Shown here one piece after another: positions 6,630 through 12,313 of a stretch of DNA of 12,947 nucleotides. Below the pieces are notes generated by a model. The model did not search any database, was not told the DNA's origin, and saw only the letters and a list, made by a program, of their open reading frames with translations. The position numbers and the translations under genes are program-made. The first letter of the stretch is position 1. Each line of letters begins with the position of its first letter. The stretch is from Propionibacteriaceae bacterium (GTDB lineage: Bacteria; Actinomycetota; Actinomycetes; Propionibacteriales; Propionibacteriaceae), in assembly GCA_031287505.1 (NCBI GenBank), contig JAITSW010000115.1:1-12947 (forward strand). Reading direction: 5' to 3'.

Positions 6630-6737
6630 GGATCGCCGTTTACGCGCCCGCGCCAACCCGAACGCCCTAAATCCGAACGGCGGATATAAGCCGGAGGGTC
6701 GGGATCGCCGTTTACGCGCCCGCGCTAACCCGAACGC
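6630..6737. repeat. 36-bp direct repeat copying the thiQ 3' end
   Basis: Positions 6630-6665 and 6702-6737 are 36-bp direct repeats with one mismatch (6654 versus 6726), separated by 36 unrelated bases. The right copy contains the last nine thiQ codons including the TAA; the left copy lies beyond the stop in the intergenic region. The flanks do not match, so the repeated unit is 36 bp. Confidence 0.85.
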
Positions 6738-7728
6738 ATTCTTCCGGCACCAGCCGAACTCCCAGACGCAGGTCTGGCTCGTTTTTGGTGCGGACGCGAG
6801 CCTGCTGGCCATGTGGCAGGGTGACGACGGCGTCGATATAGCCGCGGGCGTGGCGGGTTTCCCCCACAACGACATAGAAGCCGAAGCACTGCGGACTAGG
6901 CAGTAACTGCCCGTGCGCCTCCACCGCTTCCAAACCGCGCGGCCCGATGCCGAGGACTTCGCCGTCGGCAATCTCTATGCCAAGGGCCTTGGCCTCCGGC
7001 TTTTCCAAGAACGGCCCGTAGCCCAAGAACTCAGCCACCTCCCTACTTGCCGGATGCCGCCAAAGGTGATCTGGGGTGGCAATCTGCTGTATGGAGCCGT
7101 CGGCCAATACCGCGATCCGATCAGCCAAGGCAAAAGCCTCATCCTGGTCATGGGTGACGAGCAGCGCCGTGGTGCGGGTTAGCCGAAGCGCCTGCGAGAC
7201 CACCTGGAGCAGGTGTTCGCGAAGTGCCCTGTCTAGAGCCGAGAAAGGCTCGTCTAGCAGCAGCAGCCTGGGATTGGGCGCCAGCGAACGCGCCAAGGCC
7301 ACCCGCTGGGCCTCGCCGCCGGAGAGCGTTGAGATGGCCCGGTTGGCATAGCCGTCAAGCTCGACGGTATGAAGCAACTCGTTCACGCGCTGTTCGCGCT
7401 CGGCGCGGGGCAGATCGCGGATGCCGTAGGCGACGTTGCGGGCCACCGACAGATGCGGAAAGAGCTGGCCTTCTTGAAACATCACCACGAAGCCGCGTTT
7501 GCTCACTTCGACGTCGGCGAGATCCACGCCGTCGAAGACAATGCGCCCATTTGCCAAGGGTTCAAGACCGGCCACGGCCCGCAGCAGGGTGGATTTCCCC
7601 GAACCAGACGCCCCGAGCACGGCAACTACTTCTCCGCGGGCGACATCGAGCGAAACGCCGTCTACGGCGAGCTTCGTCCGTTCGTAATAAACGACGGCAT
7701 TGCGCACTTCTAAGCCAGAGCCCATCAT
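6712..7728 (-). CDS. thiQ: thiamine ABC transporter ATP-binding protein
   Basis: A 338-residue ABC ATPase that powers thiamine (or thiamine phosphate) import with ThiP and ThiB at the inner face of the membrane. From the start at 7728 it shows Walker A GASGSGKST at 39-47, Q-loop MFQEGQLFPHLS with Gln85, signature LSGGEAQR at 135-142, Walker B LLLLDEP at 155-161 and H-loop VTHD with His193. About 100 further residues after the nucleotide-binding core form a TOBE-like regulatory end, making it longer than the roughly 230-residue E. coli ThiQ. Two ATGs, 7728 and 7725, stand after the purine-rich GGGAGGGGAG; the frame continues to 7845 but crosses the tandem repeat and encodes nothing ABC-like. 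The start overlaps the stop of the last mini-ORF, so translation is probably coupled to it. Substrate is assigned from the operon and riboswitch. Confidence 0.9.
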   Translation of the reverse strand: MMGSGLEVRNAVVYYERTKLAVDGVSLDVARGEVVAVLGASGSGKSTLLRAVAGLEPLANGRIVFDGVDLADVEVSKRGFVVMFQEGQLFPHLSVARNVAYGIRDLPRAEREQRVNELLHTVELDGYANRAISTLSGGEAQRVALARSLAPNPRLLLLDEPFSALDRALREHLLQVVSQALRLTRTTALLVTHDQDEAFALADRIAVLADGSIQQIATPDHLWRHPASREVAEFLGYGPFLEKPEAKALGIEIADGEVLGIGPRGLEAVEAHGQLLPSPQCFGFYVVVGETRHARGYIDAVVTLPHGQQARVRTKNEPDLRLGVRLVPEECVRVSAGA

Positions 7729-7805
7729 CGTGCTCCCCTCCCAGATCGCCCAACCCCCGCCACGGCAACCCGGCGGAACTCGCTTGTGCCGGTGCTTACC
7801 ATCAT
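7725..7805 (-). CDS. mini-ORF 3 of the thiP-thiQ relay (26 aa)
   Basis: The third unit encodes 26 residues, starting MMVSTGTSEF and ending RVAVAGVGRSGRGAR. Its stop TGA (7727-7725) overlaps the first ATG of thiQ (7728-7726), completing an unbroken chain of stop/start overlaps from thiP to thiQ. The tract GGGAAAGGGATG precedes its start. The C-terminal core RVAVAGVGRSG is identical to that of mini-ORF 2. No known function; expression is not shown. Confidence 0.45.
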   Translation of the reverse strand: MMVSTGTSEFRRVAVAGVGRSGRGAR

Positions 7806-7882
7806 CGCATCCCTTTCCCAGATCGCCCAACACCAGCCACGGCAACCCGGAGAAGCCTGCTTATGCCTGTGCTTACCCTCAT
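7802..7882 (-). CDS. mini-ORF 2 of the thiP-thiQ relay (26 aa)
   Basis: The second unit encodes 26 residues, starting MRVSTGIS and ending RVAVAGVGRSGKGMR. Here the start motif is ATGAGG, so only one ATG remains, but the overlap with the previous stop is kept. Its TGA (7804-7802) overlaps the ATG of mini-ORF 3. The upstream tract GGGAAGGGGA is a fair ribosome-binding sequence. It has no stop codon despite differing from its neighbours at several bases. No known function. Confidence 0.45.
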   Translation of the reverse strand: MRVSTGISRLLRVAVAGVGRSGKGMR

Positions 7883-7953
7883 CGCGTCCCCTTCCCAGAT
7901 TGCCCAACCCCCGCCGCTGCAACCCGACGGAGCCCGCCGGTGCTTACCATCAT
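7879..7953 (-). CDS. mini-ORF 1 of the thiP-thiQ relay (24 aa)
   Basis: The first tandem unit encodes a 24-residue peptide starting MMVSTG and ending AAAGVGQSGKGTR. Its ATG (7953-7951) overlaps the thiP TGA (7952-7950), and its own TGA (7881-7879) overlaps the ATG of the next mini-ORF. The purine-rich GGGAAGGGGG stands just upstream of the start. Compared with its siblings it lacks two codons, in frame. The peptide is Gly-, Val- and Arg-rich and its end matches the thiP C-terminus GVGQSGKGAR. I know of no family; it may serve only to carry ribosomes onward to thiQ. Confidence 0.45.
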   Translation of the reverse strand: MMVSTGGLRRVAAAGVGQSGKGTR

Positions 7954-9701
7954 CGCGCCCCCTTCCCAGATTGCCCAACCCCCGTCTTCAAAAAACCGGG
8001 GGATCCGTAATCTCCGGGCGCTTTTCCCGGCTCGGCTTGCCCGAGCAGTTCGGCCGTTCCCATCACCAAAGCAGTCAATACGGCCAAAACCACGGACGCG
8101 GCCAAGGCCATTCCCAAATTTTCGACTCCCGGGCGCGAAATCAGCTTGAAAATGACGACCGGGAGCGTCGGGCGATCCGGACGGGAAAGGAATGACGTTG
8201 CCCCGAACTCCCCCAGCGAAGTGGCGAAAGCAAAGCCGACGGCTAGGCCGACACCGCGCAAGATGAGCGGGAACTCAATGCTGGTGAACAGCCGAGGTGG
8301 ACCGGCTCCCAGAGTGGCGGCAGCCTGCAGCATACGCGGATCGATTGCACGCCAGGTGGGCAACAGCGTCCGAACCACCAAGGGCAAAGCCACCAACGCC
8401 TGGGCTATGGGAATCAACACCCATGATGAGCGCAGGTCTAACGGCGGACGATTGAGGGTGATCAAGAATCCAAAGCCCACGGTGACCGCTGAAACCCCTA
8501 GCGGGAGCATGAACGCCGAATCAAAGACCTGCACACCCAGTTTGGACGCGGACGTCTTGGGACGCCGGGAAAGAACGTATGAGACCGCCACCCCCAAAGC
8601 GATTGCGATAACCGTGGCCGCCAACGCCGTCCCCAATGAATTCAGCGTCGCCTCCCAGACGCTCACCGTAACGCTCTTATCGGTGGTCTCCCCCAGCGCC
8701 AGGTAGTTTCCCAAGCCGATGCCGTCCTGAGTTTGAAGCGAACGCCAAAGCAGACACAGCAGCGGGGTGAGCAGCAGCCCGAGAATGACAAGAGCTGTGA
8801 TGGCGATAGCTGGGATGTCGGAGGCTCGGGGACGCTGGCTGCCGGCCTTGCTGGCGAACCGCAAGGCCCGCTCGTTACGGGTGCGGGTGGCGTTTGAGAC
8901 CAGCAGCGAGGCCGTAATAATGACGAGCTGCAAGATAGAGAGCGCCGCCGCGGTGGGCAGATCGAGCAACTGGGTGGTTTGATAGTAAATCTCCGTCTCA
9001 ACGGTGCCATAGCTCACCCCGCCGAGCACCAAGACAACGCCGAAAGCCGAGGCGCAAAAAAGGAAGACCAGCGCCGCCGCCGAGGCGATGGCCGGAGCCA
9101 AAGCCGGCAGCGTCACCGTGGCAAGCACTCGGGCATTGGAGGCGCCCAAGCTGCGCGCGGCCTGCTCGGTGCGCGGATCGAGGCGAGCCCAAAGCCCTCC
9201 AACCGTCCGCACCACCACCGAGTAATTGAAAAAAACGAGTGCCGCAACGACAGCGGTAAACGATTCCCGCAAGCCCAAGAAGCCAAGCGGCCCATTCTCG
9301 TTGAGCAAGGATGCGAACGCAACACCCACCACCACCGACGGCAAGACGAATGGCACGATGACCAAAGCCCGCAGGATTCGCCGCCCCGGAAGCCGCAAAC
9401 GATAGAGCACATAAGCTCCCGGCACTCCCAACAGCACCGAAACCGCGGTGCCCGCAAAAGCCTGCGCCAACGTCTGCCCGACAATTCGCCAAGTGCGCCC
9501 AGAATTTAGGACGGACGACACTGCGGCGCCGGTGAAAGCCCCGTCGGCATCCGTAAACCCGCGCGCGATCAGGGCGGCAACCGGCCAAGCAAAGAAGACG
9601 GCCAAAAATGCGACCGGAACGATACCGACGGCCACCCACACCCATGGGGAGCCGTCCGTACCGGTGTTTTTCCGAGCTGCCACAGCCAGGCCAGGTGTCA
9701 T
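7950..9701 (-). CDS. thiP: thiamine ABC transporter permease, fused double unit
   Basis: A 583-residue membrane protein with two tandem binding-protein-dependent permease domains in one chain, as in ThiP and FbpB-type permeases, with roughly twelve hydrophobic segments. Each half carries the cytoplasmic EAA loop that contacts the ATPase: EQAARSLGASNARVLATVTL in the first half and LQAAATLGAGPPRLFTSIEF in the second. A first membrane helix lies near residues 20-48 (VAVGIVPVAFLAVFFAWPVAALI). The ATG at 9701 begins three bases after the thiB stop. The last residues, KTGVGQSGKGAR, are encoded by the edge of the tandem repeat, and the TGA (7952-7950) sits inside an ATGATG that also starts mini-ORF 1. 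The extra Gly/Pro-rich tail makes it somewhat longer than E. coli ThiP (about 536). The substrate is inferred from the TPP riboswitch and ThiB. Confidence 0.9.
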   Translation of the reverse strand: MTPGLAVAARKNTGTDGSPWVWVAVGIVPVAFLAVFFAWPVAALIARGFTDADGAFTGAAVSSVLNSGRTWRIVGQTLAQAFAGTAVSVLLGVPGAYVLYRLRLPGRRILRALVIVPFVLPSVVVGVAFASLLNENGPLGFLGLRESFTAVVAALVFFNYSVVVRTVGGLWARLDPRTEQAARSLGASNARVLATVTLPALAPAIASAAALVFLFCASAFGVVLVLGGVSYGTVETEIYYQTTQLLDLPTAAALSILQLVIITASLLVSNATRTRNERALRFASKAGSQRPRASDIPAIAITALVILGLLLTPLLCLLWRSLQTQDGIGLGNYLALGETTDKSVTVSVWEATLNSLGTALAATVIAIALGVAVSYVLSRRPKTSASKLGVQVFDSAFMLPLGVSAVTVGFGFLITLNRPPLDLRSSWVLIPIAQALVALPLVVRTLLPTWRAIDPRMLQAAATLGAGPPRLFTSIEFPLILRGVGLAVGFAFATSLGEFGATSFLSRPDRPTLPVVIFKLISRPGVENLGMALAASVVLAVLTALVMGTAELLGQAEPGKAPGDYGSPGFLKTGVGQSGKGAR

Positions 9702-9704
9702 CGG

Positions 9705-10784
9705 CTACCCGATTACCTTTTCAGTCCAAGCTTTGATCCAAGCTTCGCGATTGGCGGCCATGTCGGCAGCCGGGATTTCCAACGGCTTATCCGCTTGTGG
9801 CGCATAAGTGGCCCAGGCTTCGGGGATGTCCGCCCCCGGGTGCACCGGGTACATCCACATTTTGTCGGGAATCTCACTTTGAACCTCAACGCTGAGCAAG
9901 AATTCGATGAATTTTTGCGCCCCGACTTCATTCTGAGCCCCATTTATGACGCCGGCATATTCCGTCTGCTGGAAGCAGGTTTGCGTCAACGCGGATGTCC
10001 AAGCCTGGCCATCCTCGCCAATTTCGTCGGCCGGAGAGGTGTTGTACGAGACGACCAGCGGGTATTTGCCCTTGCCGGACGAGCCGGAGAATTCGACGGT
10101 GTAAGCCTCAGTCCAGCCCGAGACCACCTTGACGCCATTGGCCTTTAGCGCCTCCCAGTAGGCCAAATACCCGTTTGCCCCCTTGGCACCGACGGTGGCA
10201 AACAAAAATGAGAGGCCAGGCGATGACGAAGCCGGATTCTCGACCACCAATGTCCCTTTGTATTCGGGCTTGAGCAAATCATCCAAAGTAGCCGGGATAG
10301 CCAACTGGCGTTCGGCGAACCAGGCGTTGTCCGCATTTACGCACACCTGCCCATAGTCGACAGGGGTCAGGACGCCGGAATCGCCGAGCGGATACTCGGC
10401 CTTCACAGCGGCGGGCAGGGCGGCGCTGTCGTACTTGCCCAACACGCCCTCGTCGATGGCCCGCTGCGCAAAAGTGTTGTCGATGCCGTAGACCACGTCT
10501 CCGAGCGGAGAATCCTTGGTGAGAATCAACTGGTTGACGACGGTGCCCGCATCCCCCGGGGCAATGTACGAAACCTCATAACCGCTCTCTTTGGCAAAAC
10601 GCGCCTTAGCTTCGTCGCTTAGGTCAAACGATTCATGGGTGACGACGGTGAGCGTCTTACTCTCGGTGGGATCGGCAGCGGTCGTGCCATTGGGAGAGCC
10701 GACCGGAGTTCCCGTGGACGCGCAGGCAGCCAGGCTCAAAACGGACAAAGCCACGACCATGGCAGCGGCAGGGCGGATAGACAC
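9705..10784 (-). CDS. thiB: thiamine-binding lipoprotein of an ABC transporter
   Basis: A 359-residue extracellular solute-binding protein, lipid-anchored. The signal peptide ends in the lipobox LSLAAC with the modified Cys at residue 21, followed by a Ser/Thr/Gly linker. The mature part matches the ThiB/TbpA family: LTVVTHESFDLS at its start, GDVVYGIDNTFAQRA, the ligand-pocket segment ENPASSSPGLSFLFATV, and GWTEAYTVEFSGSSGKGKYP. It should capture thiamine or its phosphates and deliver them to ThiP. The start is GTG at 10784, five bases after AGGAGG; no upstream alternative exists before the riboswitch. It is the first gene of thiB-thiP-thiQ and is controlled by the TPP riboswitch upstream, whose expression platform can hide this ribosome-binding site. 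Confidence 0.93.
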   Translation of the reverse strand: MSIRPAAAMVVALSVLSLAACASTGTPVGSPNGTTAADPTESKTLTVVTHESFDLSDEAKARFAKESGYEVSYIAPGDAGTVVNQLILTKDSPLGDVVYGIDNTFAQRAIDEGVLGKYDSAALPAAVKAEYPLGDSGVLTPVDYGQVCVNADNAWFAERQLAIPATLDDLLKPEYKGTLVVENPASSSPGLSFLFATVGAKGANGYLAYWEALKANGVKVVSGWTEAYTVEFSGSSGKGKYPLVVSYNTSPADEIGEDGQAWTSALTQTCFQQTEYAGVINGAQNEVGAQKFIEFLLSVEVQSEIPDKMWMYPVHPGADIPEAWATYAPQADKPLEIPAADMAANREAWIKAWTEKVIG

Positions 10785-10789
10785 AAATT

Positions 10790-10829
10790 CCTCCTTTTCT
10801 AGGAGGGCCTAGGCAACTGCCTAAGGAGA
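10790..10829 (-). promoter_or_regulatory. riboswitch expression platform that can mask the thiB ribosome-binding site
   Basis: On the minus strand CCTCCT (10806-10801) can pair with the Shine-Dalgarno AGGAGG (10795-10790) across a five-base loop, hiding it. A competing hairpin CTAGG-CCCT-CCTAG (10812-10799) uses the same CCTCCT bases and would free it. A third, TAGGCA-GT-TGCCTA (10823-10810), excludes the second. A further anti-SD-like CTCCTT lies at 10829-10824. There is no T run, so translational rather than transcriptional control is the likely mode. Confidence 0.6.
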
Positions 10830-10833
10830 ACTC

Positions 10834-10922
10834 GACTCCCTACGCCGGTACTAACCGGATCAGGTTCTTCGGGTCAGCGGTAAACACCGCACTCTCAGCG
10901 CCCCTTTGGCGCTCCCCATGTC
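10834..10922 (-). ncRNA. TPP riboswitch (THI element) upstream of thiB
   Basis: The minus strand matches the thi-box aptamer: GGGG at the 5' side, CTGAGAG in the pyrimidine-sensing arm, then ACCCGAAGAACCTGATC, the CCGG-TTAGTA-CCGG hairpin and the closing CGTAGGGA. P3 can form from AGCGCC and GGGCGC, and GAC/GTC at the ends can close P1. It binds thiamine pyrophosphate, and high TPP should switch off the thiB-thiP-thiQ operon. Limits are set by the P1 pairing and are good to a few bases. Confidence 0.95.
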
Positions 10923-10929
10923 TACCGAC

Positions 10930-10935
10930 ATCATA
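10930..10935 (-). promoter_or_regulatory. -10 of the thiBPQ promoter
   Basis: TATGAT on the minus strand is a 5/6 match to the sigma-A -10 and lies seven bases before the 5' side of the aptamer P1, so transcription would begin right at the riboswitch. The -35 region is not recognisable. Confidence 0.5.
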
Positions 10936-10972
10936 GCGCTTCCATCTTCGGCCCCGCCTCTTCCCAAGGCTT

Positions 10973-11154
10973 CTATTCAGAAGTGCAACACCTTTCTACA
11001 CTAGGGTCTGTTGAATGATCCTGGGAGAAAGGTGTTGACGTGGTATCCGCAGCCCCAGCGTCTATTTCAGTTTCTGCATAGGCAAAAGAACCTGGGGCAA
11101 CGTCAACGCGGCGGCTATCGCCGCCGCCAAAATAGTCGTCCGCACTCGTTTCAT
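10973..11154 (-). pseudogene. remnant of a secreted-protein gene, frameshifted after its signal peptide
   Basis: From the ATG at 11154 the minus strand reads MKRVRTTILAAAIAAALTLP, a textbook Sec signal peptide (basic start, Ala/Leu core), then leaves frame and hits a TAG after 30 codons. A one-base shift near the run CCCC restores a natural continuation, GSFAYAETEIDAGAADTT, with a plausible cleavage after AYA and an acidic mature start. That frame soon runs into an inverted repeat and ends at about 10973. The mature domain is absent. There is no strong ribosome-binding site. I read it as the decayed 5' end of an exported-protein gene, truncated by rearrangement; the family cannot be named. 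Confidence 0.5.
10986..11037. repeat. 12-bp perfect inverted repeat, possible insertion-sequence scar
   Basis: CAACACCTTTCT at 10986-10997 and AGAAAGGTGTTG at 11026-11037 are perfect complements separated by 28 bases. The arm with its neighbour, AGAAAGGTGTTGCACTTC on the minus strand, has the look of a terminal repeat of an actinobacterial insertion sequence, but no transposase is present, and a large-loop hairpin is an alternative. Confidence 0.4.
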
Positions 11155-11358
11155 GTTGTAACTTCAATCTGAGTTTTCGTTGTTTGGTAGCTTCGCATTA
11201 ACCGAGCCGGTGGGAGATTAACTGGTAGTTTCGTTTTTTGTCAATGCTTGGCAGTCGCCGTTATACCTGCTGTACTCAACACCACCAGAACCCTGGCTCC
11301 CAGATGTCCCTGCCCGCACCCGGCGCGAAATCTCGAGTTGGGTCACCTGGGTGCGCAG
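11155..11358. other. gene-free stretch with a possible plus-strand promoter
   Basis: No gene is supported. TTGTCA (11238-11243) and TATACC (11262-11267), spaced by 18 bases, make a fair plus-strand promoter. No ORF with a ribosome-binding site follows; the open plus frame at 11248-11562 runs antisense into the DUF3800 gene and is rejected. A transcript from here would be about 130 bases long if it ended at the hairpin at 11359-11405. Confidence 0.35.
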
Positions 11359-11405
11359 ATAGGTGGCCTACGCAATTGTCAATGCCAATTGCGTAGGCCA
11401 CCTAT
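11359..11405. terminator. perfect 20-bp inverted repeat downstream of the DUF3800 gene
   Basis: Arms 11359-11378 and 11386-11405 are perfectly complementary over 20 bp, with a 7-base loop TCAATGC. It lies 28 bases past the DUF3800 stop. There is no adjoining T run on either strand. The best reading is a strong, possibly bidirectional terminator; the perfection of the repeat also suits a recent mobile or recombination-derived origin. Confidence 0.6.
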
Positions 11406-11433
11406 CCGTTTGGCGTCAGGGGAGATCTCAGGG

Positions 11434-12117
11434 CTACGACGATCCACTATTGAAACGCTTCTTTTTCAACTGATTCAAGTAGCTCTTCCGCAAATCACGG
11501 CGGCTCTTGAAGAAATACAGGTCGCTGCGAGAAAGAGTGCCATCGCTGTCCTTAATCTTTAGCAACTCCAAAGTGCAGCACAAATCAGCCACCTGGGACA
11601 GACGGTACTGGTGTGGTGCCACTCGCCTGAACTCAACCTCGAAAAAGAACGCATTAAACAACGTGTTGAGAATATCGGTGATCTCGGCCTGACCAGTGTC
11701 GTAGTACGCGATTACGCGGTCGAACGACAGGAAGTACACTACGTTCTCTTGAAGGAACAACGACAACGCCCGCGAGATCGCGCCCTTGAGCTTCAATCGA
11801 TCAGCGTGCTCGCGCTTGCGAAAGGTGAACGCCTGGTAAGCCACAGGGACTCGACGAGCGAAGGCCAAAAGTCGGGTGAACTCCTTCAACCTGGTAGCCA
11901 CCGGCAGAGCGCGATACTCATCCTCGCCTCGGATCGCGGCACCAGAATGAATAGCGTGCGCCGAGTCAAGACCCGTTTCCCGCAGCGATCCAGCTAACCG
12001 GTCAACCTGGGTGTCGATGTTTCGATCCTGCTCGTGCAGTACCAGCGCCACCACATAGTATCCCGGACTGACGCCGAAGTCCCCAGACTCATCAACAAAG
12101 ATGCTGAGTTCAGTCAC
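11434..12117 (-). CDS. DUF3800 domain protein
   Basis: A protein of about 227 residues with the features of the DUF3800 family: an N-terminal FVDESGDFG, a central IAYYDTGQAEIT and a C-terminal QYRLSQVADLCC. These acidic motifs resemble a metal-binding RNase H-like fold, so nuclease-like activity is possible, but the family's biochemical function is not established to my knowledge. Members often sit among mobile elements. The protein is soluble and basic at its C-terminus (LKKKR). The start is uncertain: GTG at 12117 is chosen, with TTG at 12120 directly before it; only GGGGGA lies upstream, closer than ideal. It stands alone, between a decayed stretch and thiN, with strong hairpins on both sides and somewhat lower GC than its neighbours, all of which suggests acquisition. 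Confidence 0.8.
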   Translation of the reverse strand: MTELSIFVDESGDFGVSPGYYVVALVLHEQDRNIDTQVDRLAGSLRETGLDSAHAIHSGAAIRGEDEYRALPVATRLKEFTRLLAFARRVPVAYQAFTFRKREHADRLKLKGAISRALSLFLQENVVYFLSFDRVIAYYDTGQAEITDILNTLFNAFFFEVEFRRVAPHQYRLSQVADLCCTLELLKIKDSDGTLSRSDLYFFKSRRDLRKSYLNQLKKKRFNSGSS

Positions 12118-12137
12118 CAATCCCCCGGAGAAATAGA

Positions 12138-12161
12138 ATGGCGGGGGACTTCCCCCGCCAT
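12138..12161 (-). promoter_or_regulatory. 10-bp perfect hairpin in the DUF3800 leader
   Basis: Arms ATGGCGGGGG and CCCCCGCCAT (12138-12147 with 12152-12161) form a perfect stem with a 4-base loop. On the minus strand the 3' arm CCCCCG could alternatively pair with the CGGGGG that serves as the only ribosome-binding stretch of the DUF3800 gene. The leader could therefore hide or expose that site. A simple terminator for an incoming transcript is the alternative. Confidence 0.5.
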
Positions 12162-12313
12162 GATGTGGACCCTGGTCTAAGACCAGCCCAAGTGGCTACA
12201 GCCTAGCATCCAATGAACTTGGTGGCCAGACCCAGGCTTACTGAGTTCGATTTTGAAGTGCAACCGGGGTCTGAACCAAGACGAAGACCCGGCGAACCTG
12301 AAATACTGGGGCA
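12162..12313. other. spacer between the divergent DUF3800 and thiN genes
   Basis: It holds a 6-bp hairpin CTGGTC-TAA-GACCAG (12172-12186) and no gene. AATACT at 12302-12307 lies six bases before the thiN ATG and could be a -10 giving a leaderless or near-leaderless thiN mRNA, though CTGGGG is also a weak ribosome-binding candidate. No second TPP riboswitch is seen. Confidence 0.4.

Larger units (their letters stand above)
7723..7980 (-). repeat. tandem repeat of 77/77/71 bp between thiP and thiQ
   Basis: The six-base start motif (ATGATG, ATGAGG in one copy) recurs on the minus strand at 7953-7948, 7882-7877, 7805-7800 and 7728-7723, with spacings of 71, 77 and 77 bp. Each unit reads start motif, GTAAGCAC, a variable middle, GGGTTG, GGGGGTTGGGC, ATCTGGGA and a purine-rich tract before the next start. 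The 5' end of the array overlaps the last ten thiP codons, giving four copies of the tail segment and three of the whole unit. All spacings are 2 modulo 3, and the shorter unit lacks exactly six bases, so the stop/start register is preserved at every junction. Confidence 0.92.

Noticed and set aside
6480..6971. Minus-strand ORF with a repeated FGLARARKRRS peptide
   Set aside because: The repeated peptide is just the 36-bp direct repeat read in a non-thiQ frame, and most of the ORF overlaps thiQ.
6712..7845. Longer thiQ reading frame starting at 7845
   Set aside because: The extra 39 codons run through the tandem repeat in another frame and do not resemble any ABC ATPase N-terminus, while a purine-rich ribosome-binding tract and a double ATG stand at 7728.
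7723..7980. CRISPR array
   Set aside because: The repeats are near-identical across the whole 71-77 bp unit with no unique spacers and no cas genes, so it is a coding tandem duplication.
7976..8003. CCCCCG/CGGGGG hairpin with an A6 run near the thiP 3' end as a terminator
   Set aside because: It lies inside the thiP coding sequence ahead of the translationally linked mini-ORFs and thiQ; on the transcribed strand the T run is in the loop, not after the stem.
7224..8195. Long plus-strand ORF of 323 codons
   Set aside because: It is antisense to thiQ, the mini-ORFs and the end of thiP. Its Arg/Pro-rich translation and repeated peptide reflect base composition and the tandem repeat.
10980..12264. 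GAAGTGCAAC present at 10980-10989 and 12255-12264, as direct repeats flanking the DUF3800 segment
   Set aside because: A 10-mer occurring twice in 13 kb is expected by chance, and the surrounding bases do not align well enough to call target-site or element ends.
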